Of a DNA stretch of 64,000 nucleotides, positions 22,747-32,689 are shown piece after piece. The first letter of the stretch is position 1. Every line of letters begins with the position of its first letter. The notes beneath the pieces were generated by a model. The model was not told the origin of the DNA. It saw nothing but the letters and a program-made list of their open reading frames with translations, and made no database searches. The stretch comes from Gigaspora rosea (lineage: Eukaryota > Glomeromycota > Glomeromycetes > Diversisporales > Gigasporaceae), in NCBI GenBank assembly GCA_003550325.1, contig QKWP01000055.1:212060-276059 (forward strand). The letters are read 5' to 3'. The translations under genes and the position numbers were made by a program.

Positions 22747-24640
22747 GCCTATGAAAAGGATCATTAAATATTTCGTACTATTTTCGTGCTATACATCATT
22801 TATTAATTTTATTTACTTTATATTTAATATATCTTATCTGTTATATTGCATATGTATATATATATTCATTTATTTCATTTATTATTATTGTATACTATCT
22901 ATTCTATTTAAATCTCGTAAAATTACCTATATTTTATTAACAAGAATTTTTATGCTTATATATATGTAACTCTGTTAGTCAGCTTCCACCTCAATATGAC
23001 GTTTGTTTTTTTTTAAAAAAAAACGCCTCTTGACGGTTTTTGTTTTCAAAAATAAAAAATTGTGAGTTATAACTATTTGCAAAGATATAAACGGAAAGTT
23101 GTAAAGACTTTTGATTATTAGGTTTTTGCTGTTAAAATTAATTGCTAAATCATTGTGAAAATTTCTGTATATAGGCTTAAGATTTACTTTTTAATAAATA
23201 GGAAATAACGTATAGAAATTAGATTATCTTGAGTTGTATTAATAAATGGGTATACCTTAATTATTTCTAGCACTAAAACTTTCGTTGCATTTTGCAAATT
23301 TCGTATCAATATTCAAACATACAGTATTATTTGACCGTCAAAATCTTTAATGACTTAAAGTATTGGTGCTTTATAAATGTATTTACAAATTAATATTAGA
23401 TAGCATCGATATTAAAAAAAAACTTTCTAAGGAGCTAAGGTATAAAGGAATCAGCCTGAATTAAAAAATGCGCATTTGATCGACACGTGAAGAATTCAGG
23501 ATGTGATGAGTCAATCTTAGTCAAGCTATTACAGACAATAGATATTATTCAGATGTTGACTCAGGTTTAACAAAGTGACGAGTAACTTGCATAGTCCTGC
23601 GCATGATGCACATGAATTTAAGAATTATACGCATCATTTTTTATACTGTTTATTAATCTATCTAGTTCAATCCAATCAATCCAAATAAGTTTAGAATCAG
23701 ACGTAAATAATGAGTCATGATAAATTTCGTAAGAATATATTCATATAGAAAGCTATTTGTGCTTTGAGTCTAATAAACTTCAATTAGGTAAATTAATTAA
23801 AAGTCTCTTATTAATTTCTTTTTAAGATTATAAAAAAATTTATTCAATAATTTATCATGATATTATTATATTCTTAGGTGTTGTAAAATTTTTAGAAGAG
23901 TAAATAAAGAAAAATAATTGAAATATTCATGATGGCAACAAAGTAAAGAATCGGTCTATCTTTACTATATCCGTTTCTTCTAAATGACAATAAAACTCTC
24001 TGAATACGTGTAGTAGTCTACTATGTAAATTGAGCGTACATTAATTTTAGATAAATTATATAGATTTGCTGAATTTCTTTACCTCATATTTATTTCTGGA
24101 TACATATTGTATTTTACTTAAAAATACGATAGTGTATGCGTACTAGAGAATAGATAAATAGGCATTGGACTCACTATACTCGTACCGTGCGTGATCATTA
24201 GAAATCATTTTTATAGAATATCATTAACTATGAACATTTGTGTTCAAGAAATATTGTTTAATAAATGACATTTTAAAAAATTCCTCTTAATTAACTTCTT
24301 CAATTTCATTTCAGTAAACTAAGATATATATAATAACTTAGTAAGGTTGCATAAATATGATCAATAGGCCGTTCGAACTTAATTCTTCGGTTAGCATCCC
24401 TCTTCAGTTCCGAAAAATGAACACCAATCAAAACGCTGGATAATTCTCACCGATCACTTGATTTACATCGACCAATGAAATTACCCATATTTGATATGTT
24501 AGTTTCATTTTGCCCTCTCCCGAGAGCCCTAAAAAATGATGTTTAACCGAAAAATCAACTTAATCTATAATACTTTGTAGATTTATGCCGAAATTCTAAA
24601 AGGAAATTAAAGAATATATATTGTTAAAATTAAATTATAC
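22747..24640. other. Noncoding stretch, nothing recognised
   Basis: Contains a perfect short hairpin TTTTTTTTAAAAAAAAA near 23010 and AT-rich unique sequence. No gene. The ORF at 22751-22969 is a hydrophobic AT-rich frame that I do not accept. Confidence 0.4.
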
Positions 24641-25265
24641 CGTATTACCGCGAAATAACGCGCACCTGCGCGGTGTTTCGATCACCTGCGCGCTATTTTG
24701 AGTGCGCGCATGTGCGTTATTTTGAGGTAACCCGATTTTTTATCCTGTACCGGCGAAACCTTAATATATATATATAGAGGAACAATTAACCTATTGTTGA
24801 ACTTCTATGTAGCAATAGTAAAAAGCGAATAATTTATTTTAAAAAACCTGCGCATTTATAAAGTATCGCCTGTAAATTTATGACCTTATTTTTCTTTGGC
24901 AGCACTCTAAGGCCATTATAGTTCTAATTTAAAAAGGATGTGCATAAAACATTCGTTTATTATCACAATTATATTCCAGTATTAAAATCAAAAAGAATTG
25001 CCGTAACAAATTTATTATCCTGCTAGGTAAGGGTAACGCTAATTGAACATTTAATGATAGTTATCCTTGAAGCAATTAAAGCTAAAAAGAATAAATATGA
25101 AGCATTCGTTGAGCACTTTTGTTATGCATTCGATTATATAGTATTCTATATATGGTGCGCGCTATTTCGGGACGCGCATGGGCGTTATTTCGAAACCAGG
25201 TATGCTATTTTTAGGGGTTGCGATTTTCAAAATAACGCCCATGATCGTTATTTCGCGGTAATACG
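24641..25265. mobile_element. 625-bp TIR element with CGCGAAATAACG ends
   Basis: CGTATTACCGCGAAATAACG at the left is matched inverted at the right (CGTTATTTCGCGGTAATACG, 25246-25265), 20 of 20 bases. Subterminal arms repeat GCGCGCATGTGCGTTATTT variants and stand out as GC-rich. Tight terminal identity suggests a recent insertion. No transposase. The ORF at 25054-25290 is a shadow over the right arm. Confidence 0.72.
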
Positions 25266-26549
25266 TACGTATTTTAAATGTTCCCTTTAGAAATACTTAG
25301 TACTAGAATTAGCATGCATTTAAAATCATTACAACTGTTGTATGTGTGTAATGTGAGCGAGATTTTGAATTTTTCTTAATTAAATTTAGAATATTGTATC
25401 AGAATTACTGTATTCTATGTAAAATCCATACTTTGCCTTTTAATAAGAAATTTAACCTTAGTCATAAACTTATTTATTTTAAATCCAACGTATCAGGTAG
25501 AATCAAAAATTTGTAAAGGAGAAGTTATTTAAAAGAAGCAGACGTCTTGTTCTCCTTCGAGAAATGATAAAGAATTTTCATAGTCAAACCAACTAATCAT
25601 AATGATAAAAAAAAACTCTCTTCAATACATAATTTAAGAATTGTTCAGTGAATAACATATTCTATATCAATAGCTCGTAGTTAGTTTTATTGAATTATCA
25701 TAATTTCTATCAGGAATTGACGTAAAAAATTCTTTATTTAACCTAACACTCCGGTATCATAAGATGCAGTGCATTGGAATTATCGTAATGGTTGCCGTAA
25801 AATATCTGTTATAGAATTCGCTATTCTAGTGATAGTATGTAGCTATGGTCGAGTTAATTTTGCATAGAAATTATCGTGATTTCTATCATGAATTACGATA
25901 AAAGATTTTGCTACAGAACTTACTATTTCGATGATATGGTTTACTTACACATGTTATTAACGTTATCCATATCCAAATTAAGAACGCCAATGACACATAA
26001 GTCCGCATAACGCGTGAAAATTGATTTTAAAAAAAAATCCTAAAAACTCAAGAACCGAGGAGTGTAAATTAAAATACAGCTATAAATGATCACTATTACG
26101 TATACGCTTTATTTGCGCTTGAAGATTGTATGAAGTTGTCAATTTGGGTGACTGAAGTTGCCCCTGAATCAACCAATTTTAAACTTCAAGCACGACATCA
26201 ATATGCCATCAGATTACCGTAATTTATGTAATTTCTTCATATTTTTATGTAAGTTTTCCATGTGAACAACGCAAGACAAAATTTCTTAAACTATAGCACT
26301 GAGTGCACTAATCCCTTTATTTCTCTCAACTTTTGAATTCGGATACGATAATTACGGCATTTTCAATCATACCGAATTTGTATCATCATACTACATATGT
26401 AAATTTATATTCAATACGAGTTAAAGCCCTTTTTAAGATTGACAGAAATAATAAATTTGAAAATCAAACATTGTTTGATTTTGCCAAGCATTAGGCTAGT
26501 GTGGTGATATAGGCTGGGCACTTCTACTATACGATCCACGTAATTTACG
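25266..26549. other. Unique-looking sequence with weak ATCGTGATTTCTAT repeats
   Basis: Around 25675-25930 variants of AATTATCGTAATGG / AATTATCGTGATTTCTATCA recur with a spacing of about 90-100 bp. No coding region was recognised up to the segmental-duplication boundary. Confidence 0.4.
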
Positions 26550-26802
26550 TAATGCTTTTTCATTCTAGCTACCAATGAGCTTAACTGCTACCAAACAAGG
26601 TTACCTTTTTTTTCCATTAATGCATGAAAATAAAAATATTTAAAGAAATTGTACAATTTTTTTTTACTGTATTATAAAAAGACAGTGACCTAAAACGAAA
26701 AGTTTCAATAATTATATTCTCAAAAAGACAAATAAATATAGATCACGATTATTATAAACAGACGCAGAAAAACATCTAATACGAATTTTCTTCACTGATA
26801 TC

Positions 26803-26945
26803 ATGAAGCGGTTTACTTTTGTATTTTATTAATTGCGCTTTCCGTCCTACCTAACAGCGAAGCAAATCCAATTCCTGGTGGCTTCTGCTGCAAGACATTC
26901 GAAGACAATGAATCTGTCTCTGCTTCAGCCGAATCGGCCGAATAA
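26803..26945 (+). pseudogene. Small secreted-peptide gene, copy A, frameshifted
   Basis: ATG at 26803 opens MKRFTFVFY then stops. In the next frame the same stretch continues as LLIALSVLPNSEANPIPGG and then FCCKTFEDNESVSAS to TAA at 26943-26945. Together these look like a signal peptide with a cleavage-like site near SEA/NP followed by a 26-residue mature part with a Cys-Cys pair and an acidic, Ser-rich tail. The initiator frame and the mature frame are out of register within the hydrophobic core. Copy B has a different register break at the same place. It is either dead or starts in an unseen upstream exon. The function is unknown. Confidence 0.4.
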
Positions 26946-27608
26946 ATCAAAGATTATAAATGTTCTATCACTATAAGATTTATACTTTTTTGAGAAGTTA
27001 AAATCATTTACATCATGTAAATTTGCTAAATTATTTTATACATTGATTTCATACAAAGTACATGCATTTTTTATATTTTATATTATCTTTTTTTTTTTTT
27101 TATTGAATTCGTTCATGTATTTATATTTAGCGTATTATAAGTTTGGTATGTTTATCACGTAAAACGAAGCTACGCCATAAACAAGCATAAGAGAGAGAAA
27201 AAATAACATAAACTATCTTCCCTAACTAAATTTTGTATCAAAAAATACACATTTTTCCTCCTAGAAAGAGTACTTAGTTTTCCCAAGTAGTAAATAAAGT
27301 GTGAACGAATTTCTTTAACACTAAGCTAACATTCCTTAAAATATATTTATCGAACATATTTGATTCGTGGAATAGTTTCAGATATTACTTTTCTTATCCT
27401 TTTAACATTAGAAATTGGTTGTCCTAATCATTTGTTTTCATCATAAGCATAATTTTTTGTGAACAAGTTATAATTTGTTAGTTACTGGGGTTAAGCTATT
27501 ATACAATTAAGCTGACTGCTCTCTCAATCCGATAGTAATAATTAATAAAATTAAATGAAATTAACTACCCTAGTGAAACCACAATTATTTTATAAAAAAA
27601 AAAAAAAA

Positions 27609-27746
27609 CTTAATTTAAACGCAATATATTTATATAAAAAAAAAAACTTAATTTAAACGCAATATATTTATATAAAAAAAAAACTTAATTTAAACGCAAT
27701 ATATTTATATAAAAAAAAAACTTAATTTAAACGCAATATATTTATG
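27609..27746. repeat. 37-bp tandem repeat, four copies
   Basis: CTTAATTTAAACGCAATATA followed by TTTATATAAAAAAAAA recurs at 27609, 27647, 27684 and 27721 (spacing 37-38). The corresponding place in copy B (from about 45629) has only two units. Confidence 0.9.
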
Positions 27747-27921
27747 TATGGCATAAATATAACTCCTTAAAGAATTCAATAAAATTGGAATTTCCAGCAC
27801 AATTTGGGCTGTAATGCATCCAACAGTTTATTGCATGTGTGCAGTCCTTTTTGTTGTGTACAACAAGAAAGATAATTCCGGAGATTATATTCTGACAATC
27901 AAGGTTGCTTTTGCAAGCATC
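27742..27921 (-). CDS. Candidate Cys-rich exon or small protein, copy A
   Basis: On the minus strand a 59-codon open stretch reads DACKSNLDCQNIISG... with Cys at 3, 9, 27, 33, 41 and 57 (for example DCTHAINCWMHYSPNC). Compared with copy B, two of the base differences fall in cysteine or threonine codons and are silent, while three change residues. Read on the plus strand, four of six differences would change residues. That favours the minus frame. There is no ATG. An in-frame TAA precedes it, so it would need an upstream exon, and copy A lacks the AG that could be an acceptor in copy B. A secreted Cys-rich protein exon is possible; function unknown. Confidence 0.28.
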   Translation of the reverse strand, partial: DACKSNLDCQNIISGIIFLVVHNKKDCTHAINCWMHYSPNCAGNSNFIEFFKELYLCHT

Positions 27922-28723
27922 AGTTTTTTTTTACAAGTAATAATATGTAAGTACATCCATATCTACTAATGATCGAATTGATAAGTTACCGCAGAATTAA
28001 ATAAATTGTCGGTATTAACAGGCATCAAATACTTATCGATTCTTCATTGGCAATTTTTCTATCGTCCTAGAATTTGAAATCAGTTGTAATAACGGTATGA
28101 TATTAAAAATAAAGTTGACCAGCTTTAAAAAAACCACGAACAAACCGAGACAGTGAAAAAAAAAATTGTCAAAAACATAAAAAAATATCTATATAATATT
28201 ATAATTTATTCAAAAATAATTTTATCTATTTTATTAAAAATGAGTAACTTTATAATAAATTTTAAAGCTTCAATATTATATTTTTGAGTATCGGATTATA
28301 GTATGGGGTTTCGGATTATAGTTTCAGGTTTCGGGTTTCGGATTAGAACCCTTCCGAAACTAGCTTCGTTTTGCCTCCAACTTTGATTCAGACTCAATGA
28401 CTTGGCCGGGTTATGAAAATGAAAAAATTTTTATTTGAACTTTATTCGGTGATTTACATTCTCAAAAAAGAGGGTAAAATAGACTGTTTATGTCATAAAT
28501 TTAATGAAATGTTTTTCATTCGGCGGCCAATGTCATATGTTATATTCCTAATTTTTTTTTTATTAAGAAGGAAAAGAGGGAGGGGTAATAAAACCACCGA
28601 ATCGCATTGGCCATACGATAGGACACACACAATGTATTTTAAAATACAGTAATTAAATACAGTTTACAAATAACTAAACCAATCATTTACTAAAAACGTA
28701 AAAAAAATATATTTCATCAAAAT

Positions 28724-31656
28724 TCACTGCGTAATACTATTCTGAATCTCCTGAATACACCTTGAAATTTTTGACTTAAGTTCTGGACTAATATTATCAT
28801 AAGAGCGTGGTAAAAGCGGCCACTCTTTAGCCACACGTTTTCGGATAGTATCAAAATCATCCCATTCCGATACTTTACCATGATCATAAACTACACGCAG
28901 TAGGTTATCAGGATCATTTTCAGCGCAAACCTCTTTTGGATAAACAATTGGTACCTATAATATAAAAAAATAAAACTCGATTTTTATAAGAATTGAAAGC
29001 AAGTAAATGAATGAAAATAATAAGTTATTGACTTACACCCTGATCATTTTTCTTGACAACAAATTCACCAGGTAAACTAATCTTATTTATCTTATTTGAG
29101 CCTGTTTTAGGAGTCTTCATAATATCTCTATATATTTAAAACACATTTACTAATTATGTAAATGATAAAGATAGATTTGGAGACTAAACTAACCTTTGTG
29201 TTCCATCAGCATAAGTAATGTGGCATAATTTAGTAGCAAAACTCATCGTATCGCGATTGACTTTTTGTAAGAGACCAGAACCCATGCCAATAGTTAAATT
29301 TTGTATTGAATAACCAGCTTCTTTTACAGCATTCAGAATAATCTTCATACTTTCAAAGGTAACAGCGTCACCTTGAACGACAGAACAGCCACGAAGAATT
29401 TTATAACCTTTTTTATTTGTATAGCTTCCAAATACTTTATCTGCAGCTCTGAAACCATTATTTTAAAAAAGGCAAGAATGCTATTTTAACATAAATCAAA
29501 TGAGATTACATATATACCTGAGTGCCATTAAAATCACTTCTACAGGATCACCACTATCAGGTCTAAGAACCATGACACCACCTTTTTCAAGTTTTTGAGT
29601 AACGATCGATGGCAAAATATTATTCAACGCATTGGCGTAATCAAAAGAATCCAATACACAAGCATAGGTACCGGAGCCGTAAAGTTTAATTGTACGTAAA
29701 ATAGCATCCTAAATATTAAAAATGAAATTGTTTTATGATAAGGATTGGATTAACTGTGGAATTTCTTTATTTTAAAAACACATATATATATATATCTGTG
29801 TTGGAATTCTGTTTTGAGAATATGTTCTCATAAGAACATATTTAATTTAATTTTCTCGGAAATTTTATTTATGTTCTCGTCAGTAAAATTTATTTATATC
29901 TCTATTTTTTTAAAAATTCCAAATTCTTAGTTCGGAACATATCGGAAATTTATTCAAATTTTTGCCCAACCTTTCTCGTCTTTTCTTTTCGGATGATTTC
30001 GGAACTTCATTCGATTCCCATTTTTAATTCTATATAGCATTATGCTATTATACTTATATAGAGGACATATTTTTCAATATTATGTTATCAACTTTTTCAT
30101 AGAGAACATTTACAGAATATCAAACGTTCTCAAATTTAAAGGTATGTTCTCATGAGAACATGAGAGCATAAGATTTCCAACACTGATATGTATATATATA
30201 CAAGTCACTCTCTTTATAATGAAGTGCTAGTTCTGTTAATAATAATTTCCAAAAATTCAGTGGTTTCTGAGCCTAACTTCATTACATTGAAATTTTTTTT
30301 AATTATTCATTATATTAAGAGTTCACTACAATGAGAGTGACTTGTTTATTATAATCAACGTACTCTTTCAGTTTTGTTTGCGGTCATAACTGAATGGTCC
30401 GTGGCAGGAATGGCACTTCCAACAGGTTTTTTATTATTAAGTTTATATTTAACATAGTAACTAGCACTCATCGTAGCAGATTTTGTAAAATTGACCTTTT
30501 TTTAATAAGTATAGTAAATATCTTAATTGTAATAAATAACATAAATTATAACAAATTATTACAAACCAAATGAGCAGATCCACCTATTATAGACTGTTCA
30601 AGGGAAGTACACCCTCGGAAACCAAAATCGTATAATCGACTTTAAATTTTGAGATGAATAAATCATAGTACGTATAGTATATATTTAATTATATAATAAT
30701 AATATTTACCCTTCCAACGATCCGTAATCTTCTTCATCAACAGTATCAAAATAAGCTTGCTCAATGATATCACGTAAACGTCGTGAAAGTGTTGCCACAG
30801 TAGATGGATACTTTTATAAAAAAATAAAAACTAAATATTAGATATACCATATATCAATAGTTAGTATTAAATAGTTAAAAATGTTAATAAACAAAATTAC
30901 CCAAGTTATAGTTAACAAAGTTTCCAAGAACGTTGCCAATGGTGCATATTCTTTTTCAGCGGTAATTTGATAAACAGGAGTATGTGCATGGCAGGAAGTA
31001 CCTTCTGGTAATGCTTCAATTTTTATCGGAAAGTAACCATCATTTTCTTCAATAAACTAAAATTATTGATCATTGAAAATTTTAAACTTTAACATCATTA
31101 AAGAAATTAAATTTACATGGGCAACATAATATTTTTTCAATGTACCTTGAGAAATAGGTCTTTTGGAAAAGGAAAGCTCGTGTAATTAACATTATGAGTT
31201 TCATAGAAATCTTCAGCTAATTCAACATCTTGTAAAGTCCATTTTATGGCAATATAATGTTCAATTCTAATTCAAACATACCAATTTTTTTTTTTTGTTA
31301 ATTTAATAAAGTATAAAATTTGAAATGATTTCAAAGTTAACAATTATAAGTAAATTTTAAGTAAAGACTCACATGTATCGAATCCCATAAAAGAGGACAC
31401 GGGTATCTTCCGTATCCCCATTATACCCACGCCTAAATTCACCATATGCAACGCACTTCTCAAAACAAATATTATCATGATATATATGTACAAATCAATT
31501 CAATAAATTAATAATTTGGTATTACGTAATTTTATTTTTAAAAAGCTAAAAAAAAAAAAAAAAAAAAACCTTGTTTGCTTCTGGATACAAAAATGCGTTG
31601 CTAGCTTTAGAAGAATCTGTAAGAACGGCAAGTGGAATACCAAGAAAACCGGTCAT
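28724..31656 (-). CDS. NAMPT-family phosphoribosyltransferase, copy A (diverged active site)
   Basis: Eleven exons, all with GT...AG borders and consistent phase: 31570-31656, 31373-31458, 31146-31266, 30901-31056, 30710-30810, 30567-30639, 30364-30495, 29518-29708, 29194-29448, 29037-29127, 28724-28954. They encode 507 residues (human NAMPT 491). The family makes nicotinamide mononucleotide from nicotinamide and phosphoribosyl pyrophosphate in NAD salvage, in cytosol or nucleus. Landmarks: YDFGFRG (187-193), DHSVMT with the catalytic-type His242, RPDSGDP (301-307), QGD (341-343), GMGSGLL (370-376), VNRD (379-382). Odd points: the conserved TDSYKxxH motif reads TDSSKASN (Ser16, Asn20), the conserved Glu before the catalytic His is Asp241, and exon 10 carries a 9-bp in-frame duplication (NKINKIS). 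The residue aligned to human Asp219 is Ala215. The frame is intact throughout, so it is probably translated, but its activity is doubtful or altered. Intron 7 holds two miniature elements. The promoter region is unrelated to that of copy B. Confidence 0.88.
29796..30185. mobile_element. Intron-borne miniature element 1, copy A
   Basis: Left CTGTGTTGGAATTCT and right AGATTTCCAACACTG are inverted. The subterminal GTTCTCATAAGAACAT / GTTCTCATGAGAACAT palindromes are near each end. It lies in intron 7 of the NAMPT-family gene and is identical to 48086-48475. A decayed relative is at 15383-15570. Confidence 0.78.
30201..30344. mobile_element. Intron-borne miniature element 2, copy A
   Basis: 144 bp with CAAGTCACTCTC at one end and GAGAGTGACTTG at the other (12 of 12 inverted), and further imperfect pairing inside. 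It is adjacent to element 1 in the same intron. Copy B (48491-48634) differs by one base. Confidence 0.75.
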
Positions 31657-31681
31657 TTCTAGAGAGAGAGAGAGAAAATAG

Positions 31682-32000
31682 CCCTATGCGTTGACGAGGT
31701 CACGCTAGGGTTATTATCGAGAGGATAACCTGATTTGTGGCTTATATGAAATTGAGGCTTATATGAAAAAGGTAATAGCATATGATTGTATGCAATGGAG
31801 ATTATAGATGCATTTGATTTTTAGAGACGCAGAGTTTATAAAGATACATTGTGGGAGAAAATGGTGAATCTCAGTGCTTTCTTTCTTCGCTTGTCTTGTC
31901 ACTTGTTCTCTTCGGTGCCCGATTATAATCTGGCTCCCATCCCTCCCGCCCTCTCTCGTTCATTGCACCTAGCACCTAGCGCCCTGCCTGTTGTCATGTG
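31682..32000. promoter_or_regulatory. 5' flank of NAMPT-family copy A
   Basis: Sequence directly upstream of copy A beyond the duplication boundary. No similarity to the 5' flank of copy B (49959 onward). It contains CGTTGACGAGGTCACG and a CT-rich run near 31875-31960. No TATA box or known site could be assigned with confidence. Confidence 0.3.
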
Positions 32001-32002
32001 TA

Positions 32003-32270
32003 ACGAGTTGAATGCGCCGCACCATAGCGTAGGCTCGAACTCGTTAATGTTATCATGTAAAACCGAGTTGAATGTGCCGCACCATAGCGTGGGCTCGAAC
32101 TCGTTAAGGTTGTCATATGTACCGAGTTGAATGCGCCGCACCATAGCATGGGCTCGAACTCGCTGTTATAAAAATTGATGTTGTATATAATGAGTTGAAT
32201 GTGCCGCACCATAAGCGTGGGCTTGGACGCAAAAAAAAAAACGTTGCGCCATACCTTAGTGTTGGCGATT
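32003..32270. repeat. tRNA-like tandem repeat, four to five units of about 60 bp
   Basis: Units at about 32003, 32063, 32123 and 32190 share GAGTTGAATGYGCCGCACCA, then TAGCGTGGGCTCGAACTCG. A fifth, weaker unit follows (GTTGCGCCATACCTTAGTG, 32243). On the minus strand the core is GAGTTCGAGCCCACGCTATG, which resembles the T-loop and acceptor half of a eukaryotic tRNA (TTCGAGC loop, a B-box-type motif). No matching 5' half or anticodon arm was seen. All six frames pass through units, giving repetitive peptides that I treat as artefacts. It sits 350-600 bp upstream of copy A. Confidence 0.6.
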
Positions 32271-32336
32271 CTCTATTATGCTTCGTCACGTGACATATCA
32301 CGTGTACATAAAGTTGTTATGAGCACAGTATACGTT

Positions 32337-32470
32337 AGTGTTCGGATCTGCTAGATTTTTTATCCGGATAATCCGGATAATATAGATAACGGATAATGAT
32401 TTTGTTCAACAGATAATTTATCTGGATAATTACTTTAATTTCAGATAATTATCTATAGATAATCTGTATT
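32337..32470 (+). repeat. TTAGTGTTCGGATC / GATAATTATC repeat, left member
   Basis: GTTAGTGTTCGGATCTGCTA is followed by dense GGATAAT / AGATAATTATCT motifs. An inverted counterpart lies at 39175-39316 (AGATCCGAACACTAAC). The pair is 6.8 kb apart in opposite orientation. Confidence 0.6.
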
Positions 32471-32689
32471 AATGTATATGGTGAAATGGTGAAATAGTGA
32501 AATTGATCGAATGTTAAAACGTTCATTTATTAATAGTTATTATCTGATATATGCATCAATAAATGTATGTCCATCCATTTCAATTACTATTCCATTTTGG
32601 CAATGATATTATAACCATATGGTTCATGCCAGGTGATTTTCGATAATAATTGAACATTTTCTTTCCAAATTGACTCCATTTTGAATCTC

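Larger units (their letters stand above)
26550..31681. repeat. Segmental duplication, copy A (5.1 kb)
   Basis: From TAATGCTTTTTCATTCTAGC at 26550 to the GAGAGAGAGAGAAAATAG tract ending at 31681, the sequence is a direct duplicate of 44541-49958 at very high identity. It carries the NAMPT-family gene and its whole 3' flank. Differences from copy B include a deletion of about 280 bp near 27755, four instead of two 37-bp units at 27609, smaller indels in homopolymers, and clustered coding changes. Flanks outside the boundaries are unrelated, so this is a true duplication in one contig and not an allele pair collapsed side by side. Confidence 0.93.

Noticed and set aside
22751..22969. 72-codon hydrophobic ORF
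   Set aside because: Ile/Tyr/Phe/Leu composition is what random AT-rich sequence gives. No signal-peptide-like start structure and no homologous copy seen.
28413..28652. 79-codon plus-strand ORF in the 3' flank of copy A
   Set aside because: Copy B has indels and stops in the corresponding frame, so the reading is not conserved.
32003..32230. Functional tRNA genes
   Set aside because: Only a T-loop-like half is present in each unit. No A box, D arm or anticodon arm could be folded.
31849..32301. Overlapping repetitive ORFs on both strands over the 60-bp repeats
   Set aside because: Frames on both strands stay open only because the unit lacks stops. Peptides such as SVGSNSL or TLWCGAFNS are translations of a tRNA-like repeat with no start or domain context.
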